From contig JACQVQ010000009.1 of assembly GCA_016209685.1 (NCBI GenBank), positions 216,855 to 280,854 on the forward strand: a stretch of DNA of 64,000 nucleotides, in the 5' to 3' direction. The notes beneath the pieces are model-generated. The model did no database searches and was not told the DNA's origin. It saw nothing but the letters and a program-made list of their open reading frames with translations. Below, piece after piece: positions 7,913 to 17,580 of the stretch (its first letter is position 1; every line of letters begins with the position of its first letter). A program made the position numbers and the translations under genes. This stretch comes from Planctomycetota bacterium. GTDB taxonomy: Bacteria; Planctomycetota; Brocadiia; Brocadiales; Bathyanammoxibiaceae.

Positions 7913-9586
7913 TTAGGCCTTTTCCGCCTCTTGTAGGTCCCCGCGGTTGGTAGCCTGCCTCAGACTCAGGCCCAGCTTCCTCTGTCCTACGTCCAGCTTT
8001 ATGATCTTTACCTCTACCTCCTGCCCTTCTGAGACTATGTCTTTGGGGTCGGAGACCTTCTTTTCGGCAAGTTCTGAGATGTGGAGGAGCCCCTCTACCC
8101 CTGACTCCAGTTCTACGAAGGCACCAAAGTTGGTGAGCTTGGTCACCCTGCCCTTTACTACGTCCCCTACGCTGTATTTCTCAGATACCTTCTTCTCCCA
8201 GGGGTCTTCTACCAGTTGTTTTGTACCCAGGGCTACCCGTTTCTTCTCTTTATCTACCGATAGTACCACGGCCTCTATCGTCTCCCCCTTCTTGAAGACC
8301 TCAGAGGGGTGGGTTACCTTCTTAGACCAGGATACGTCTGAGATGTGTAGCAAGCCGTCTATGCCCTCCTCAATCTCAACGAATACCCCATAGCTGGTGA
8401 GGTTTCTCACCTTTCCCTTGACCTTGGTACCCGGGGCATACTTCTCTTCAATTACGTCCCATGGGTTGGCCTCCACTTGTTTCATGCTAAGGGATATTTC
8501 CTGCTTTTCTTTGTTGACCTTGAGGACCACCACTTCTACCGTATCCCCGATGGAGACCATTTCTGTGGGTTGGTTCACCCGCCTCGTCCAGGACATCTCC
8601 GATATATGCACCAGTCCTTCAATGCCGTCCTCTAGTTTGACGAAGGCACCGTAAGGCATTATGTTCACCACCTGACCCCTGGTCTTGGTCCCGGAAGGAT
8701 ACTTTTCTTCTACCTTTGTCCAGGGGCTCTCCAACTTCTGCTTCAGCCCCAGGGCTATCTTCTCTTTTTCCTTATCTACGTCTAATATCTTTACCTCTAC
8801 TTCTTGTCCTATTGAGAGCAGTTCAGAGGGGTGGTTTATCCGTCCCCAACTCATATCGGTAATGTGAAGAAGGCCGTCCAGACCTCCCAGGTCCACAAAG
8901 GCCCCAAAATCGGCAAGGTTCTTTACAATACCCTTTCTCAACTCTCCCACCTGGATTTCAGACAGTAGTTGTTGTTTCTGCTTCTCCCTGCCCTCTTCCA
9001 GGAGTTTTCTGCGGGAGACCACGATGTTTTGCCTGGTCTCGTCTATCTTGAGGATTTTACAGGTCACCTCTTTGCCTATGTACTCTCCTATGTCTCCTGG
9101 GAGTTTGATGTCTATCTGGGAGGCGGGGAGGAAGACAGGTATGCCCAGGTCTACGAGGAGGCCCCCTTTTATCTTTCGCATGACACGCCCCTTAACTACA
9201 TCCCCTTCCTTATACTGGGTTACTATCCTCTCCCAGCCCCTGATACGGTCTGCTTTACGTTTGGAGAGTCTTATCAGCCCGGAATCGGCCTCCACTGCCT
9301 CCAGGAGCACCTCAATTTCGTCCCCTACCTTTACCTCAGACAGGTCTTCAAACTCCTCCGCGGGGACTGCCCCTTCGGACTTGTAACCCCCATCCACAAT
9401 TATTTCTGTGGGGGTTATTGCCAGCACCCTTCCTTTAAGGATAGAACCCACTTCAAAGGATTTAATGGATTCGGTATAGAGCTTCTCCATCTCCTCAGGC
9501 ACCCTGGTCCCCAAGGCATCCTCTACTTCTCTGCTAATCGCTTCCTGGTCTATTTCAAATCTTCTGAATAAGTCTAACTTTGGCAT
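7913..9586 (-). CDS. rpsA: 30S ribosomal protein S1
   Basis: A 557-aa protein made of six S1 RNA-binding repeats. The last four carry the recurring GVFVEIEEGIDGLLHISD-type motif, and the first two are more divergent, as usual. It binds mRNA leaders on the 30S subunit. The start ATG follows AAGGAG. The order cmk-plsC-rpsA is common in bacteria. Confidence 0.96.
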   Translation of the reverse strand: MPKLDLFRRFEIDQEAISREVEDALGTRVPEEMEKLYTESIKSFEVGSILKGRVLAITPTEIIVDGGYKSEGAVPAEEFEDLSEVKVGDEIEVLLEAVEADSGLIRLSKRKADRIRGWERIVTQYKEGDVVKGRVMRKIKGGLLVDLGIPVFLPASQIDIKLPGDIGEYIGKEVTCKILKIDETRQNIVVSRRKLLEEGREKQKQQLLSEIQVGELRKGIVKNLADFGAFVDLGGLDGLLHITDMSWGRINHPSELLSIGQEVEVKILDVDKEKEKIALGLKQKLESPWTKVEEKYPSGTKTRGQVVNIMPYGAFVKLEDGIEGLVHISEMSWTRRVNQPTEMVSIGDTVEVVVLKVNKEKQEISLSMKQVEANPWDVIEEKYAPGTKVKGKVRNLTSYGVFVEIEEGIDGLLHISDVSWSKKVTHPSEVFKKGETIEAVVLSVDKEKKRVALGTKQLVEDPWEKKVSEKYSVGDVVKGRVTKLTNFGAFVELESGVEGLLHISELAEKKVSDPKDIVSEGQEVEVKIIKLDVGQRKLGLSLRQATNRGDLQEAEKA

Positions 9587-9622
9587 TTAGCTCCTTCCTT
9601 AATCCCAAATCCCTTTGAACCT

Positions 9623-10267
9623 TTAAACCCTTGAAGATGGAGACCGATTCTCCCTCATAGGGGTCTGTAAATCTAACATCCCTTGCCTTATCCTCTGGGA
9701 AAGCCGGCTCTCGGACCCATCCCAGTAAAGGGGTGGACCGAAGGCCACCTTTATAGGCTTAAACCTGAACAGTTTCCTCGTCCTAGGCCAGGCCTCGTAG
9801 GCCCCATGTATCACGGCCGGTATTACCGGGGAACCCGACCTGTGGGCTATCAACTCTATCCCTGGGTACAGCTCTCCAATGGAGCCGTCCCTGGTACGGG
9901 TACCCTCGGGGAAGATCAGTACAACCTTCCCCGCAGTCAACCTATTTATGGCCTCCCTAAGGCCACCACTGTCCTTGCCTCCCTCTTTCAATGGGAAGGC
10001 GTTCAGAGACTCTATGAGCCACCGGAACAGGGCGCTTTTATAAAAGAGGGACTGTCTCGCCATGCTGTGTATCTGGCGGGGGAGTCCTACTCCTATGAGA
10101 AGGGGGTCCATGTAACTCTGATGATTACTTACGATAAGGACCCCACCCTGGCAAGGTATATTTTCCCTACCATAGGCCCTATATCTTAAAAGGGCGCAAA
10201 ATAGAGGCTGGGCCAGGATACGTAGTAACCCGTACCAGAGGGCCCTCAGCACCTCTTTTAGGAGCAT
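9623..10267 (-). CDS. plsC: 1-acyl-sn-glycerol-3-phosphate acyltransferase
   Basis: A 214-aa membrane-associated acyltransferase that makes phosphatidic acid. It shows the catalytic NHQSYMDPLL (HX4D) and the substrate loop FPEGTRTRDG. The N-terminal segment is hydrophobic. It lies between cmk and rpsA and is probably co-transcribed with them. Confidence 0.92.
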   Translation of the reverse strand: MLLKEVLRALWYGLLRILAQPLFCALLRYRAYGRENIPCQGGVLIVSNHQSYMDPLLIGVGLPRQIHSMARQSLFYKSALFRWLIESLNAFPLKEGGKDSGGLREAINRLTAGKVVLIFPEGTRTRDGSIGELYPGIELIAHRSGSPVIPAVIHGAYEAWPRTRKLFRFKPIKVAFGPPLYWDGSESRLSQRIRQGMLDLQTPMRENRSPSSRV

Positions 10268-10337
10268 ATTTTACCTTACCTACCCCCCTCTTTGCAAGAC
10301 TGGATACTACCCCTCTACAAATTTCCATTTTTTATGG

Positions 10338-10985
10338 TCAAATCTTCTTCAATAACACTTCCACTACCTCTTCCGGTGCAAGGTCAGTAGTATCAAAGTA
10401 TATGAAATCATCACCCATCTTCAGGGGTGAGGCCTCTCTGGAGGTGTCTCTCTCGTCCCTTTTCTTAAGCTCTTCCAGGACATCCTGATAAGTTATCCCC
10501 TTCGTGGTCTCAAGGAGTTCAAGGTATCTCCTCCGTGCCCTCTCTTCTACCCCGGCGTCCAGATAAAACTTTCTCTCGGCACTGGGAAAAACTACCGTGC
10601 CAGTGTCTCTCCCTTCGGCCACAGCACTTACACCTTCTGACGCCATCCTCTGTTGCTCTACCAGCCTCTCCCTCAACGCAGGGCGGCTGGCTATATAGTG
10701 GATGTTCCCCGTCACCTCAGGGGTGCGTATTGCCTCGCTCACGTCTTTGCCGTCTAAAAAGACCCTGGTACCGCCCTCGGAATTTCTGAGTTCTATCTTA
10801 GTTTCCTGCAAGAGTTGCTTGAGGAGGGCCTCATCCTTCATGTTTACGCCCACCCTCATGGCCTTCAGGGTAAAGGCCCTGTAAAAGGCCCCTGTATCAA
10901 TGTACCTGTAGCCCAGTCTCTTTGCCAGGGTCTGGGCAACGGTGCTCTTACCAGAACCTGCAGGGCCATCTATAGTTATAATCAA
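10338..10985 (-). CDS. cmk: Cytidylate kinase
   Basis: Phosphorylates CMP/dCMP. The 215-aa protein starts MIITIDGPAGSGKSTVAQTL (P-loop). It contains YIDTGAFYRAFT, the NMP-binding arginines and AEGRDTGTVVFPSA. It is the first gene of the minus-strand run down to apt. Confidence 0.96.
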   Translation of the reverse strand: MIITIDGPAGSGKSTVAQTLAKRLGYRYIDTGAFYRAFTLKAMRVGVNMKDEALLKQLLQETKIELRNSEGGTRVFLDGKDVSEAIRTPEVTGNIHYIASRPALRERLVEQQRMASEGVSAVAEGRDTGTVVFPSAERKFYLDAGVEERARRRYLELLETTKGITYQDVLEELKKRDERDTSREASPLKMGDDFIYFDTTDLAPEEVVEVLLKKI

Positions 10986-11001
10986 AGATGCCTACCTCCA
11001 C

Positions 11002-11035
11002 TCCGCCCCAGGCGGACGGATTCGCCTTTGGCGAA
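11002..11035. repeat. Tandem short palindromes (TCCGCC/GGCGGA and TTCGCC/GGCGAA)
   Basis: TCCGCCCCAGGCGGA is followed after 4 nt by TTCGCCTTTGGCGAA, upstream of cmk. The rest of this intergenic gap (10986-11291) holds AT-rich sequence and a run of ccctaac-like repeats near 11180-11210. No gene is visible. Confidence 0.7.
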
Positions 11036-11291
11036 CTTCCCTTACCCCCGTACTTTAAGGTACTGAGTGAGTACAGTGGAAGTAATCTCTTAATTTATCA
11101 GAAGACCACCACCATTTCAACTGATTTTTATACCATTGTGCATTAGCTGAAGACAAATTACAATCCTCTCTATCTGTCCCTAACCCCTACTCCCTAACCC
11201 CTATTCCCTAGTTAAGAAAACCCCTTGATTTTTGGCAAGGGCTGGGGTATTTTCTTCAGAAGGATATCAATGGGAAAAGGAGGAGGCCCTA

Positions 11292-11597
11292 ATGGGATAC
11301 ATTTTAGCAGATAGATTCTGGAAGGTAGTCATAGTAGCCTTTGTGGTCGGTCTGTACTTCCTGGGTTATGCCATCATCTCCGGCCAGCCAGCCAACAGGG
11401 ACGTCCCTATCCTCCCTATGAGGGGAGTGGCCCTGTCATCCCTGGAGGCCAGTCCTCATGTAGAATGGAAACTCTCGCCTGAGATGACTACCCCCGAAGA
11501 GGTCTTAAAATTTGTTAATTCCCGTGAGTTGCACAGTTTCCAGGTACTCACAGACGTCCATCAGGGAGGTTGGCACTTTCATGTTATTTATGAGTAG
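11292..11597 (+). CDS. Hypothetical single-pass membrane protein
   Basis: A 101-aa protein with one transmembrane helix (FWKVVIVAFVVGLYFLGYAI, about residues 9-28) and a hydrophilic, probably periplasmic, C-terminal domain ending in LHSFQVLTDVHQGGWHFHV. The start at 11292 has GGAGG 5 nt upstream. It precedes yggT. I do not recognise the family. Confidence 0.65.
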   Translation: MGYILADRFWKVVIVAFVVGLYFLGYAIISGQPANRDVPILPMRGVALSSLEASPHVEWKLSPEMTTPEEVLKFVNSRELHSFQVLTDVHQGGWHFHVIYE

Positions 11598-11655
11598 TTA
11601 ATAGGGGCGACAGGATGCACCCTGCAAGACCACACCTTCTACTAAAAGGAGCACC

Positions 11656-11895
11656 ATGACAGGAGGGCCAATCCAGGGGCTTATAAGCCTTTATGAACTC
11701 ATCCTTTTTGTGAGGATTTTCCTTAGCTGGATACCCCACGAGAGTGACCACCCGGTAGTTGAATTCCTCCACAAGGTTACAGACCCTGTGCTGGAGCCGG
11801 TAAGGAAGGTCGTCCCTCCTGTAGGTAACATAGACGCCTCCCCTATAGTTGTTTTCTTCGGCCTGGAGTTCCTCAAACGTATCATTATTTTCTGA
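11656..11895 (+). CDS. YggT family membrane protein
   Basis: A 79-aa protein with a first helix (LISLYELILFVRIFLSWIP) followed by the family's TDPVLEPVRKVVPPVGNIDASPIV-type segment and a short second hydrophobic stretch. The family is linked to envelope and osmotic functions. The ribosome site AAGGAG is 4 nt before the ATG. The gene is on the short side because YggT proteins often have two copies of this unit. Confidence 0.8.
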   Translation: MTGGPIQGLISLYELILFVRIFLSWIPHESDHPVVEFLHKVTDPVLEPVRKVVPPVGNIDASPIVVFFGLEFLKRIIIF

Positions 11896-11966
11896 CCCGT
11901 TCGGGGGCAGACTACTCCCCTGCAGAGGATACTACAACGAGACCCACACCCCAAGAGCTGGCAGGG

Positions 11967-12614
11967 ATGATTGACCACACCCTGATAAGACCTACTGCCA
12001 CCCAGGTGGAGGTAGTCAAACTATGCCAGGAGGCCGGGGCCTACCATTTCTGTGCCGCCTGCGTCCCCCCTATCTATGTGCCCTTAGCCGTCCAGCATCT
12101 CAAGGACACAGGGGTAAGAGTAGGTGCAGTGGTAGGCTTCCCACTGGGATACCAGAACCCTGAGATAAAGATGATGGAGACCGCCCTGGCTATCAGGGAA
12201 GGGGCGAGGGATATAGACATGGTAATGAACATTGCCGCCATGAAGTCAGGAGACTTCTCCCTGGTTAAGAGGGATATAGAAGGGGTGGTACGTACGGCCG
12301 ATGGTGCCACGGTGAAGGTCATCCTTGAGACCTGTTACCTGATAGAGGCAGAAAAGCTAAAGGCATGTGAGATACTGGTGGAGGCCGGGGCCCATTTTGC
12401 CAAGACCTCCACTGGATTGGCTGGAGGGGGTGCTACCGTAGAAGACGTACGTTTGCTCAGACGCCACCTTCCCCACTGGGTAGGGGTAAAGGCCGCAGGA
12501 GGGATAAGGGACTGCCAGACGGCTATGGCCATGATTGAGGCAGGGGCCAACAGGATAGGCACCAGCACCGGCCCTGCCATCGTTGATAGCTGTAGGGCAG
12601 GGGTCAGGGGCTAG
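11967..12614 (+). CDS. deoC: Deoxyribose-phosphate aldolase
   Basis: Cleaves 2-deoxyribose-5-phosphate to glyceraldehyde-3-phosphate and acetaldehyde. It shows MIDHTLIRP, the Schiff-base region VKVILETCYL, and HFAKTSTGLAGGGATVEDV. The frame is open upstream and encodes TPQELAG, which fits the family, but no conventional start codon lies there, so I keep the ATG at 11967. It forms a nucleoside-catabolism pair with deoB. Confidence 0.94.
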   Translation: MIDHTLIRPTATQVEVVKLCQEAGAYHFCAACVPPIYVPLAVQHLKDTGVRVGAVVGFPLGYQNPEIKMMETALAIREGARDIDMVMNIAAMKSGDFSLVKRDIEGVVRTADGATVKVILETCYLIEAEKLKACEILVEAGAHFAKTSTGLAGGGATVEDVRLLRRHLPHWVGVKAAGGIRDCQTAMAMIEAGANRIGTSTGPAIVDSCRAGVRG

Positions 12615-12665
12615 GGAGTAGGGAGTAGGGAACAGAAAAAAAGATTGCTACCCCCTATTTTAAAA

Positions 12666-13841
12666 ATGCCCAAGATAAAGCGGGGAATTATCATAGTACT
12701 GGATAGCCTTGGCATAGGAGAACTGCCCGATGCCAGTAAATCCCAGGACCAGGGGAGTAATACCCTGGCTAATATGGCCAGGGTCCTCGGAGGACTGAGA
12801 CTGCCCCACCTGGAGGCCCTGGGTCTGGGGAAGATTTCTCCCATTGAGGGGTTGAGGGGCGACCTCCCATCTAGTGCCTTTTATGGAAAAATGGCCGAGG
12901 TCTCTGCGGGAAAGGATACCACCACTGGGCACTGGGAAATTGCGGGCGTAGTAACCCCTAAGCCCTTCCCCACCTACCCCAAAGGCTTCCCTGAAGGGGT
13001 GATTAAGAGATTCGCCGAGGCCATTGGCAAACCCGTCCTGGGTAACAAGCCTGCCTCAGGGACTGAGATTATCAAAGAACTTGGAGGGGAGCATATCAGG
13101 ACAGGTTATCCCATCGTCTATACCTCAGCAGATAGTGTCTTCCAGATTGCGGCCTGTGAGTCAGTAATCCCCGTAGAAGAACTCTACCGTATATGCCGCA
13201 TCGCAAGAGACCTCCTGGGCGGGAGGCATAATGTGGCCAGGGTGATTGCAAGACCTTTTGTCGTAGATGGGGATAAATACGTAAGGACAGAGGGGCGTAA
13301 AGACTTCTCCCTACCCCCTCCCAGGCCCACCCTCCTGGACGTTGCCAAAGAGGCGGGCCTTACCGTAATCGCCATAGGAAAGATAGGGGACGTTTTTGCC
13401 CATAGGGGGACCACTGTGGAAACCCCTACCGCTAACAATGAAGAGGGGATAGAAAAGACCCTCTCCTGGATGGAAAAGGACGTCCAGGGTATAATATTTA
13501 CTAACCTCATAGACTTTGATATGAAATACGGGCACAGGAACGACCCTGAGGGTTATGCCCGGTGTCTGGAAGGGTTTGACCGCCGTCTGCCTGAGATACT
13601 GGGGGGTCTTAGGGGAGGAGACCTCCTGGCGATAACGGCTGACCATGGTTGTGACCCTACTACCCCCAGCACAGACCACTCCAGGGAATACGTCCCGCTC
13701 CTGGTCTGTGGTTCAGGATTGGGTAAGCCAAGGTCCCTGGGTACAAGGGGAAGTTTCGCAGACCTGGGGGCTACAATAGTAGAGGCCTTGGGGTTAGCCC
13801 CCCTGGTCTGTGGAAAGAGTTTTTATAAAGAGCTTTTGTAA
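12666..13841 (+). CDS. deoB: Phosphopentomutase
   Basis: Interconverts (deoxy)ribose 1- and 5-phosphates using two metal ions. The 391-aa protein shows [33 protein letters not shown], the [14 protein letters not shown] loop and [20 protein letters not shown] chose the ATG at 12666 (MPKIKRG) rather than a TTG seven codons upstream. The start follows a stretch of tagggagt repeats after deoC. Confidence 0.95.
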   Translation: MPKIKRGIIIVLDSLGIGELPDASKSQDQGSNTLANMARVLGGLRLPHLEALGLGKISPIEGLRGDLPSSAFYGKMAEVSAGKDTTTGHWEIAGVVTPKPFPTYPKGFPEGVIKRFAEAIGKPVLGNKPASGTEIIKELGGEHIRTGYPIVYTSADSVFQIAACESVIPVEELYRICRIARDLLGGRHNVARVIARPFVVDGDKYVRTEGRKDFSLPPPRPTLLDVAKEAGLTVIAIGKIGDVFAHRGTTVETPTANNEEGIEKTLSWMEKDVQGIIFTNLIDFDMKYGHRNDPEGYARCLEGFDRRLPEILGGLRGGDLLAITADHGCDPTTPSTDHSREYVPLLVCGSGLGKPRSLGTRGSFADLGATIVEALGLAPLVCGKSFYKELL

Positions 13842-13868
13842 TTATTAGAGGCAGAAAGACGACATAAG

Positions 13869-14975
13869 ATGATAGTAGGCATCCCTAAGGAAATAAAGGT
13901 GGACGAGTACCGCGTGGCCCTGGTGCCTGTGGGGGCGGAGGAACTGGTTAAACACGGGCACAGGGTATTGGTGGAAAAAGGGGCCGGTTCCGGGAGTGGC
14001 ATAGCCGACGAGGAATACGTAAGGGCAGGGGCAGAACTGGTAGAGGGTATGGAGGCCATCTACAAGAGGGCCGATATGGTCGTGAAGGTAAAAGAGCCCC
14101 TCCCCGAAGAGTACCCCCACCTGAGGGAGAACCAGATAATCTTCACCTTTTTCCACTTCGCCGCCTCAAAGACCCTTACGGAGGCCCTAATCTCCTCCCG
14201 GGCCGTGGCCTTAGCCTATGAGACCATAAGGGACGAAAAGGGCGGACACCCCCTCTTAACCCCCATGAGTGAGGTGGCAGGCAGGATGTCCATCCAGGAA
14301 GGGGCAAAGTATCTTGAGAAACCCATGGAGGGGAGGGGCATCCTGTTGGGCGGCGTCCCAGGGGTAACCCCGGCAGAGGTGGTGGTCATTGGGGGAGGGG
14401 TGGTGGGCACCAATGCCGCCAAGGTGGCCGCTGGACTGGGGGCCAGGGTCACTATCATGGACATCAACCTGGATAGGCTCCGTTACCTGGACGACATCAT
14501 GCCAGAAAACGTCATCACCCTCATGTCTAACATCCAGAATATAAGAGAAAAGGTTAGAGAGGCGGACCTCCTCATAGGGGCCGTGCTGATAGAAGGGGCA
14601 AAGACCCCGGTACTAATCACGCGGAAGATTATAAGTACCATGAAGCCCGGGGCAGTGGTAGTAGACGTGTCCATTGACCAGGGTGGCTGTGTGGAGACCA
14701 GCCGACCCACTACCCACAGCAACCCGATTTATAAGGTAGACGAGGTAATCCACTACTGCGTTACCAATATGCCAGGGGCAGTAGGCAGGACCTCCACCTA
14801 TGCCCTGACCAATGCCAGTCTCCCTTACGTCCTGGAAGTGGCCGATAAGGGTTACGAGGGGGCGGCCAGGGAGAGTCCAGCAATAAGAAACGGGCTTAAC
14901 ATAGTGAGGGGAAAGGTCACCAACAAGGCAGTGGCCGAGGTCTTTGGACTTAAATACTGTGAATTTCCCTCCTGA
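13869..14975 (+). CDS. ald: Alanine dehydrogenase
   Basis: NAD-dependent oxidative deamination of L-alanine to pyruvate and ammonium. The 368-aa length is standard. It shows MIVGIPKEIKVDEYRVALVP, the catalytic VVKVKEPLPEE lysine region, and the NAD fold VVVIGGGVVGTNAAKVAAGL. In an ammonium-oxidising lifestyle it could also run in the ammonium-assimilating direction; that is inference. Confidence 0.95.
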   Translation: MIVGIPKEIKVDEYRVALVPVGAEELVKHGHRVLVEKGAGSGSGIADEEYVRAGAELVEGMEAIYKRADMVVKVKEPLPEEYPHLRENQIIFTFFHFAASKTLTEALISSRAVALAYETIRDEKGGHPLLTPMSEVAGRMSIQEGAKYLEKPMEGRGILLGGVPGVTPAEVVVIGGGVVGTNAAKVAAGLGARVTIMDINLDRLRYLDDIMPENVITLMSNIQNIREKVREADLLIGAVLIEGAKTPVLITRKIISTMKPGAVVVDVSIDQGGCVETSRPTTHSNPIYKVDEVIHYCVTNMPGAVGRTSTYALTNASLPYVLEVADKGYEGAARESPAIRNGLNIVRGKVTNKAVAEVFGLKYCEFPS

Positions 14976-14986
14976 CATCTCCTGCC

Positions 14987-15769
14987 ATGCTGAGTAAAGC
15001 GAAGCATCTCTGGCGATACCTGGAAGACGATTACTGCACCGCCAGTCTCGGATTGGCTACGGATGAATACATTGCCAGGAGTCTGCCAGCCTCCCAGTGT
15101 TCCCACACCCTGAGACTATACACGTATGGGGAGCCGTGTGCCCTGGTGGGTAAATATCAGGAAGTCTCTTCTGAGATTAACGTAGAATATTGCAAGGCCC
15201 AGGGTATGACAATTAACAGGAGGCCCACCGGTGGAGGGGCCGTCGTTATGGGAGAGGGTCAGCTCGGTGTGGCCATTGCCGCACCCCTGTCGGAGGATTT
15301 CTCCCTGCTTAGGCTCTCAGTGGTTTTTGAGAGGTACGCACAGGGCCTCCTCCTTGGACTGAAAAGGCTGGGCCTACGAGGCGAGTTTAAGCCACGGAAC
15401 GACCTGCTGGTGCAAGGCAAAAAGATAGCAGGCATGGCCTTTGCCGTCATAGGTAATGACGGCCTCTTCCATGCCAGTCTGTTATGTGATTTAGATGAAG
15501 GGATTATGCAAAAGGCGCTTCGTATTCCTTCCTCTAAAAAGGTCTCCATTACTACCATCTCAAGGGAACTGGGCAGAATAGCGACCGCCCAGGAGGTCAG
15601 GCAGGTAGTCAAGGAGGGTTACAAGGAGGCATTTGGTATTGAGCTGGTCAATAAACCATTAAGCCAGGAGGAGAGAGGAGAGATAGAGTCTCTGGAAGAG
15701 GCCAAATATAAAAACCCTGTCTGGATATTCGGTCAAGAGGATGCCCATGCAGAGCCCTGCCCACATTAA
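14987..15769 (+). CDS. Lipoate-protein ligase / octanoyltransferase family protein (LplA-like)
   Basis: A 260-aa BPL/LplA/LipB-fold protein that would attach lipoyl or octanoyl groups to carrier lysines. It shows INRRPTGGGAVVMGEGQLGV and the catalytic lysine motif NDLLVQGKKIAGMAFAV. The first codons (MLSKAKHL) are encoded by a copy of the dispersed ctgagcgaagcgaag repeat, so the N-terminus may have been remodelled. It overlaps the next gene, a radical SAM protein, by 29 nt. That pairing points to lipoate assembly rather than biotin transfer. Confidence 0.85.
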   Translation: MLSKAKHLWRYLEDDYCTASLGLATDEYIARSLPASQCSHTLRLYTYGEPCALVGKYQEVSSEINVEYCKAQGMTINRRPTGGGAVVMGEGQLGVAIAAPLSEDFSLLRLSVVFERYAQGLLLGLKRLGLRGEFKPRNDLLVQGKKIAGMAFAVIGNDGLFHASLLCDLDEGIMQKALRIPSSKKVSITTISRELGRIATAQEVRQVVKEGYKEAFGIELVNKPLSQEERGEIESLEEAKYKNPVWIFGQEDAHAEPCPH

Positions 15770-16790
15770 GACCAGTCTGGCCTCGGCCATAGCCCTGAGG
15801 TTCGTGTCGGGGAGGTTCTTCCGCGACGCAAGACCTTACTGCATAAACCTGCTCCTCAGTTATCCAGAGGACTGCAAGGCAAGCTGTGCCTATTGTGGAC
15901 TGGCCCGTACGAGGCCCACGGGGGAGGACTCCTTCATAAGGGTGGACTGGCCCGTACTGGAGACCAGGGAGACGATACAACGGATAGCCCGTTACAGGGA
16001 TAACATCCGCCGTGTGTGTATCTCAACGGTGTTCCACCCGAGTGCGGTGGAGGATACCGTGAGCATCGCCAGGGAGATAATTAACTCGGCAAATGCCCCC
16101 CTCTCCGTCCTCATTACCCCCGGGATATTCGGAAGGGGGGAGATGGAGAGATTGAGGGCACTGGGGGTGGACACCCTGGGTATAGGACTAGACGCCGCCT
16201 CAAAGAGGGTCTTCCATCGGACAAGGGCAGGGGGTGTAGACGGTCCATTGTCCTGGGAGGTCTACCTGGCGGCCCTTAACGAGGCCTCCGAAATCTTTGG
16301 TCCAGGAAAGGTAAGCTGTCATATAATCGTAGGCATAGGGGAGACGGACAGGGAACTCTCCAATATATTCTTTCACATAAAATCCCTCAAGGCTATGATA
16401 CACCTCTTCTCCTTTTATCCGGAGCCTCACTCCCTGATGGCCAGGAGTCGGAGACCGTCCTTAAAAAGGTTCAGGAGGATTCAGTTCCTCTCTTACCTTG
16501 TGGAAAAGGATATAATCACCCCCAAGGCCCTGGAGTTTGGCGACAAAGGAAACCTCAAACAAATACGTAGTCTGTCCGTTACGGAGGCAATAAACGGTGG
16601 CCGTCCCTTCCTCACCGGAGGCTGTCCCGGTAGCGAGGGAGACATCGCCTGTAACCGTCCATTCGGGAGCTACCGTCCAGGAGAACCCTTCAGAGACTTC
16701 CCCTTCCTACCCACGGAACAGGATATCAGGAGAATCAAAAAAGTGTTAAGGCTGGAAGAAATACTAGCCCCTGTGGTGGAAATTATATAA
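15741..16790 (+). CDS. Radical SAM protein, LipS2-like lipoyl synthase component
   Basis: A 349-aa biotin-synthase-like radical SAM enzyme. The SAM cluster motif is CKASCAYCG (CxxxCxxC), preceded by PYCINLLLSYP. The C-terminal part has more cysteines around GGCPGSEGDIACNRPFGSYR, which could hold an auxiliary cluster. Overlap with an LplA-like gene fits the two-component lipoyl synthase (LipS1+LipS2) described in Thermococcus, where two radical SAM proteins insert the sulfurs of lipoate. A second radical SAM gene lies at 21.6 kb. The assignment is by resemblance and context; a biotin-synthase-like enzyme of other function is possible. Confidence 0.65.
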   Translation: MPMQSPAHIKTSLASAIALRFVSGRFFRDARPYCINLLLSYPEDCKASCAYCGLARTRPTGEDSFIRVDWPVLETRETIQRIARYRDNIRRVCISTVFHPSAVEDTVSIAREIINSANAPLSVLITPGIFGRGEMERLRALGVDTLGIGLDAASKRVFHRTRAGGVDGPLSWEVYLAALNEASEIFGPGKVSCHIIVGIGETDRELSNIFFHIKSLKAMIHLFSFYPEPHSLMARSRRPSLKRFRRIQFLSYLVEKDIITPKALEFGDKGNLKQIRSLSVTEAINGGRPFLTGGCPGSEGDIACNRPFGSYRPGEPFRDFPFLPTEQDIRRIKKVLRLEEILAPVVEII

Positions 16791-16841
16791 AATAGTGCCA
16801 ACACAAAGGGAATTAATCTTGTAGTAGGAGATGGCGCAAAG

Positions 16842-17144
16842 ATGCTAACGAAAGAAAAAATCTTTGAAGTCCTAAGAAGGGAACTTCCTTACTTAAAGAG
16901 TGCTTTCAGTGTAAAGAGAATAGGCATATTTGGCTCTTTCGCAAAAGGGATACAGAAGGAAGATAGCGATGTGGACGTTTTAATAGAGTTTGAAAAACCA
17001 ATAGGTCTTAACTTTATAGAGCTTGCAGAGTACATAGAAAAGTGCTTGGGCAGAAAGGTAGATATTGTAACCTCAGGGGGCTTACAGGGAATAAGATTAA
17101 AACAGGTTGCAAAGGATATTGAAAAAAGCGTGCTTTATGTCTAA
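16842..17144 (+). CDS. MNT-type minimal nucleotidyltransferase (antitoxin)
   Basis: A 100-aa protein with GIFGSFAKGIQKEDSDVDVL, the GSx10DxD motif. It is the partner of the HEPN gene that starts inside its last codons (8-nt overlap). It interrupts the radical SAM to DsrE gene run. Its AT-richer sequence compared with the neighbours suggests acquisition by transfer. Confidence 0.85.
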   Translation: MLTKEKIFEVLRRELPYLKSAFSVKRIGIFGSFAKGIQKEDSDVDVLIEFEKPIGLNFIELAEYIEKCLGRKVDIVTSGGLQGIRLKQVAKDIEKSVLYV

Positions 17145-17493
17145 AAGGGGAGATATAGCATTTCTCAGTGATATTAAAGAAGCTGTCGGGAGGATAGGAC
17201 TTTATATTGGTACGAAAAGCAATGAAGAATTCTTGAAAGACATAAAGACACAAGATGCCGTAGTCCGTAATCTTGAAATAATAGGCGAGGCCACTAAGAA
17301 TGTGTCCAATGAATTAAAAAGGAAATACCCACAAATTCCATGGAAGAAGTTAGCAGGCACAAGGGATAGACTTATACATTACTACTTTGGGGTCAACTAC
17401 GATGTTGTCTGGGCGATAGTTAAAGAAGAACTACCGGAAATCCTCCCTCAAATTGAAGAAGTCTTAGATAGGGAGAACCTAGAAGAAAATTAG
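17137..17493 (+). CDS. HEPN-domain protein, HepT-like (DUF86) toxin
   Basis: A 118-aa helical protein with Rx4HxY (RDRLIHYY, near residue 77), the HEPN RNase motif. I place the start at the ATG overlapping the MNT stop. This is the second HepT/MntA-type module in the window; the two pairs have little obvious similarity beyond the motifs and opposite gene orientation. Confidence 0.85.
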   Translation: MSKRGDIAFLSDIKEAVGRIGLYIGTKSNEEFLKDIKTQDAVVRNLEIIGEATKNVSNELKRKYPQIPWKKLAGTRDRLIHYYFGVNYDVVWAIVKEELPEILPQIEEVLDRENLEEN

Positions 17494-17580
17494 TAATACA
17501 ATGTTTCAAAACTGTGCCTACCCTGGGGTGGGGTCCGCCTGAGGTGGATCCTCGCCCTCCTTATTAGGAAGGATGAAAAA

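Noticed and set aside
8969..9571. A 200-residue open frame opposite rpsA
   Set aside because: Shadow frame from codon bias in rpsA; no domain.
11081..11160. A weak minus-strand promoter (ttgtct/tataaa) upstream of cmk
   Set aside because: Spacing is 18 nt with a poor -35; not strong enough to list.
15741..16790. Biotin synthase (bioB)
   Set aside because: The C-terminal cysteine-rich GGCPG...CNRPF tail and overlap with a lipoate ligase do not fit BioB; no other biotin gene is nearby.
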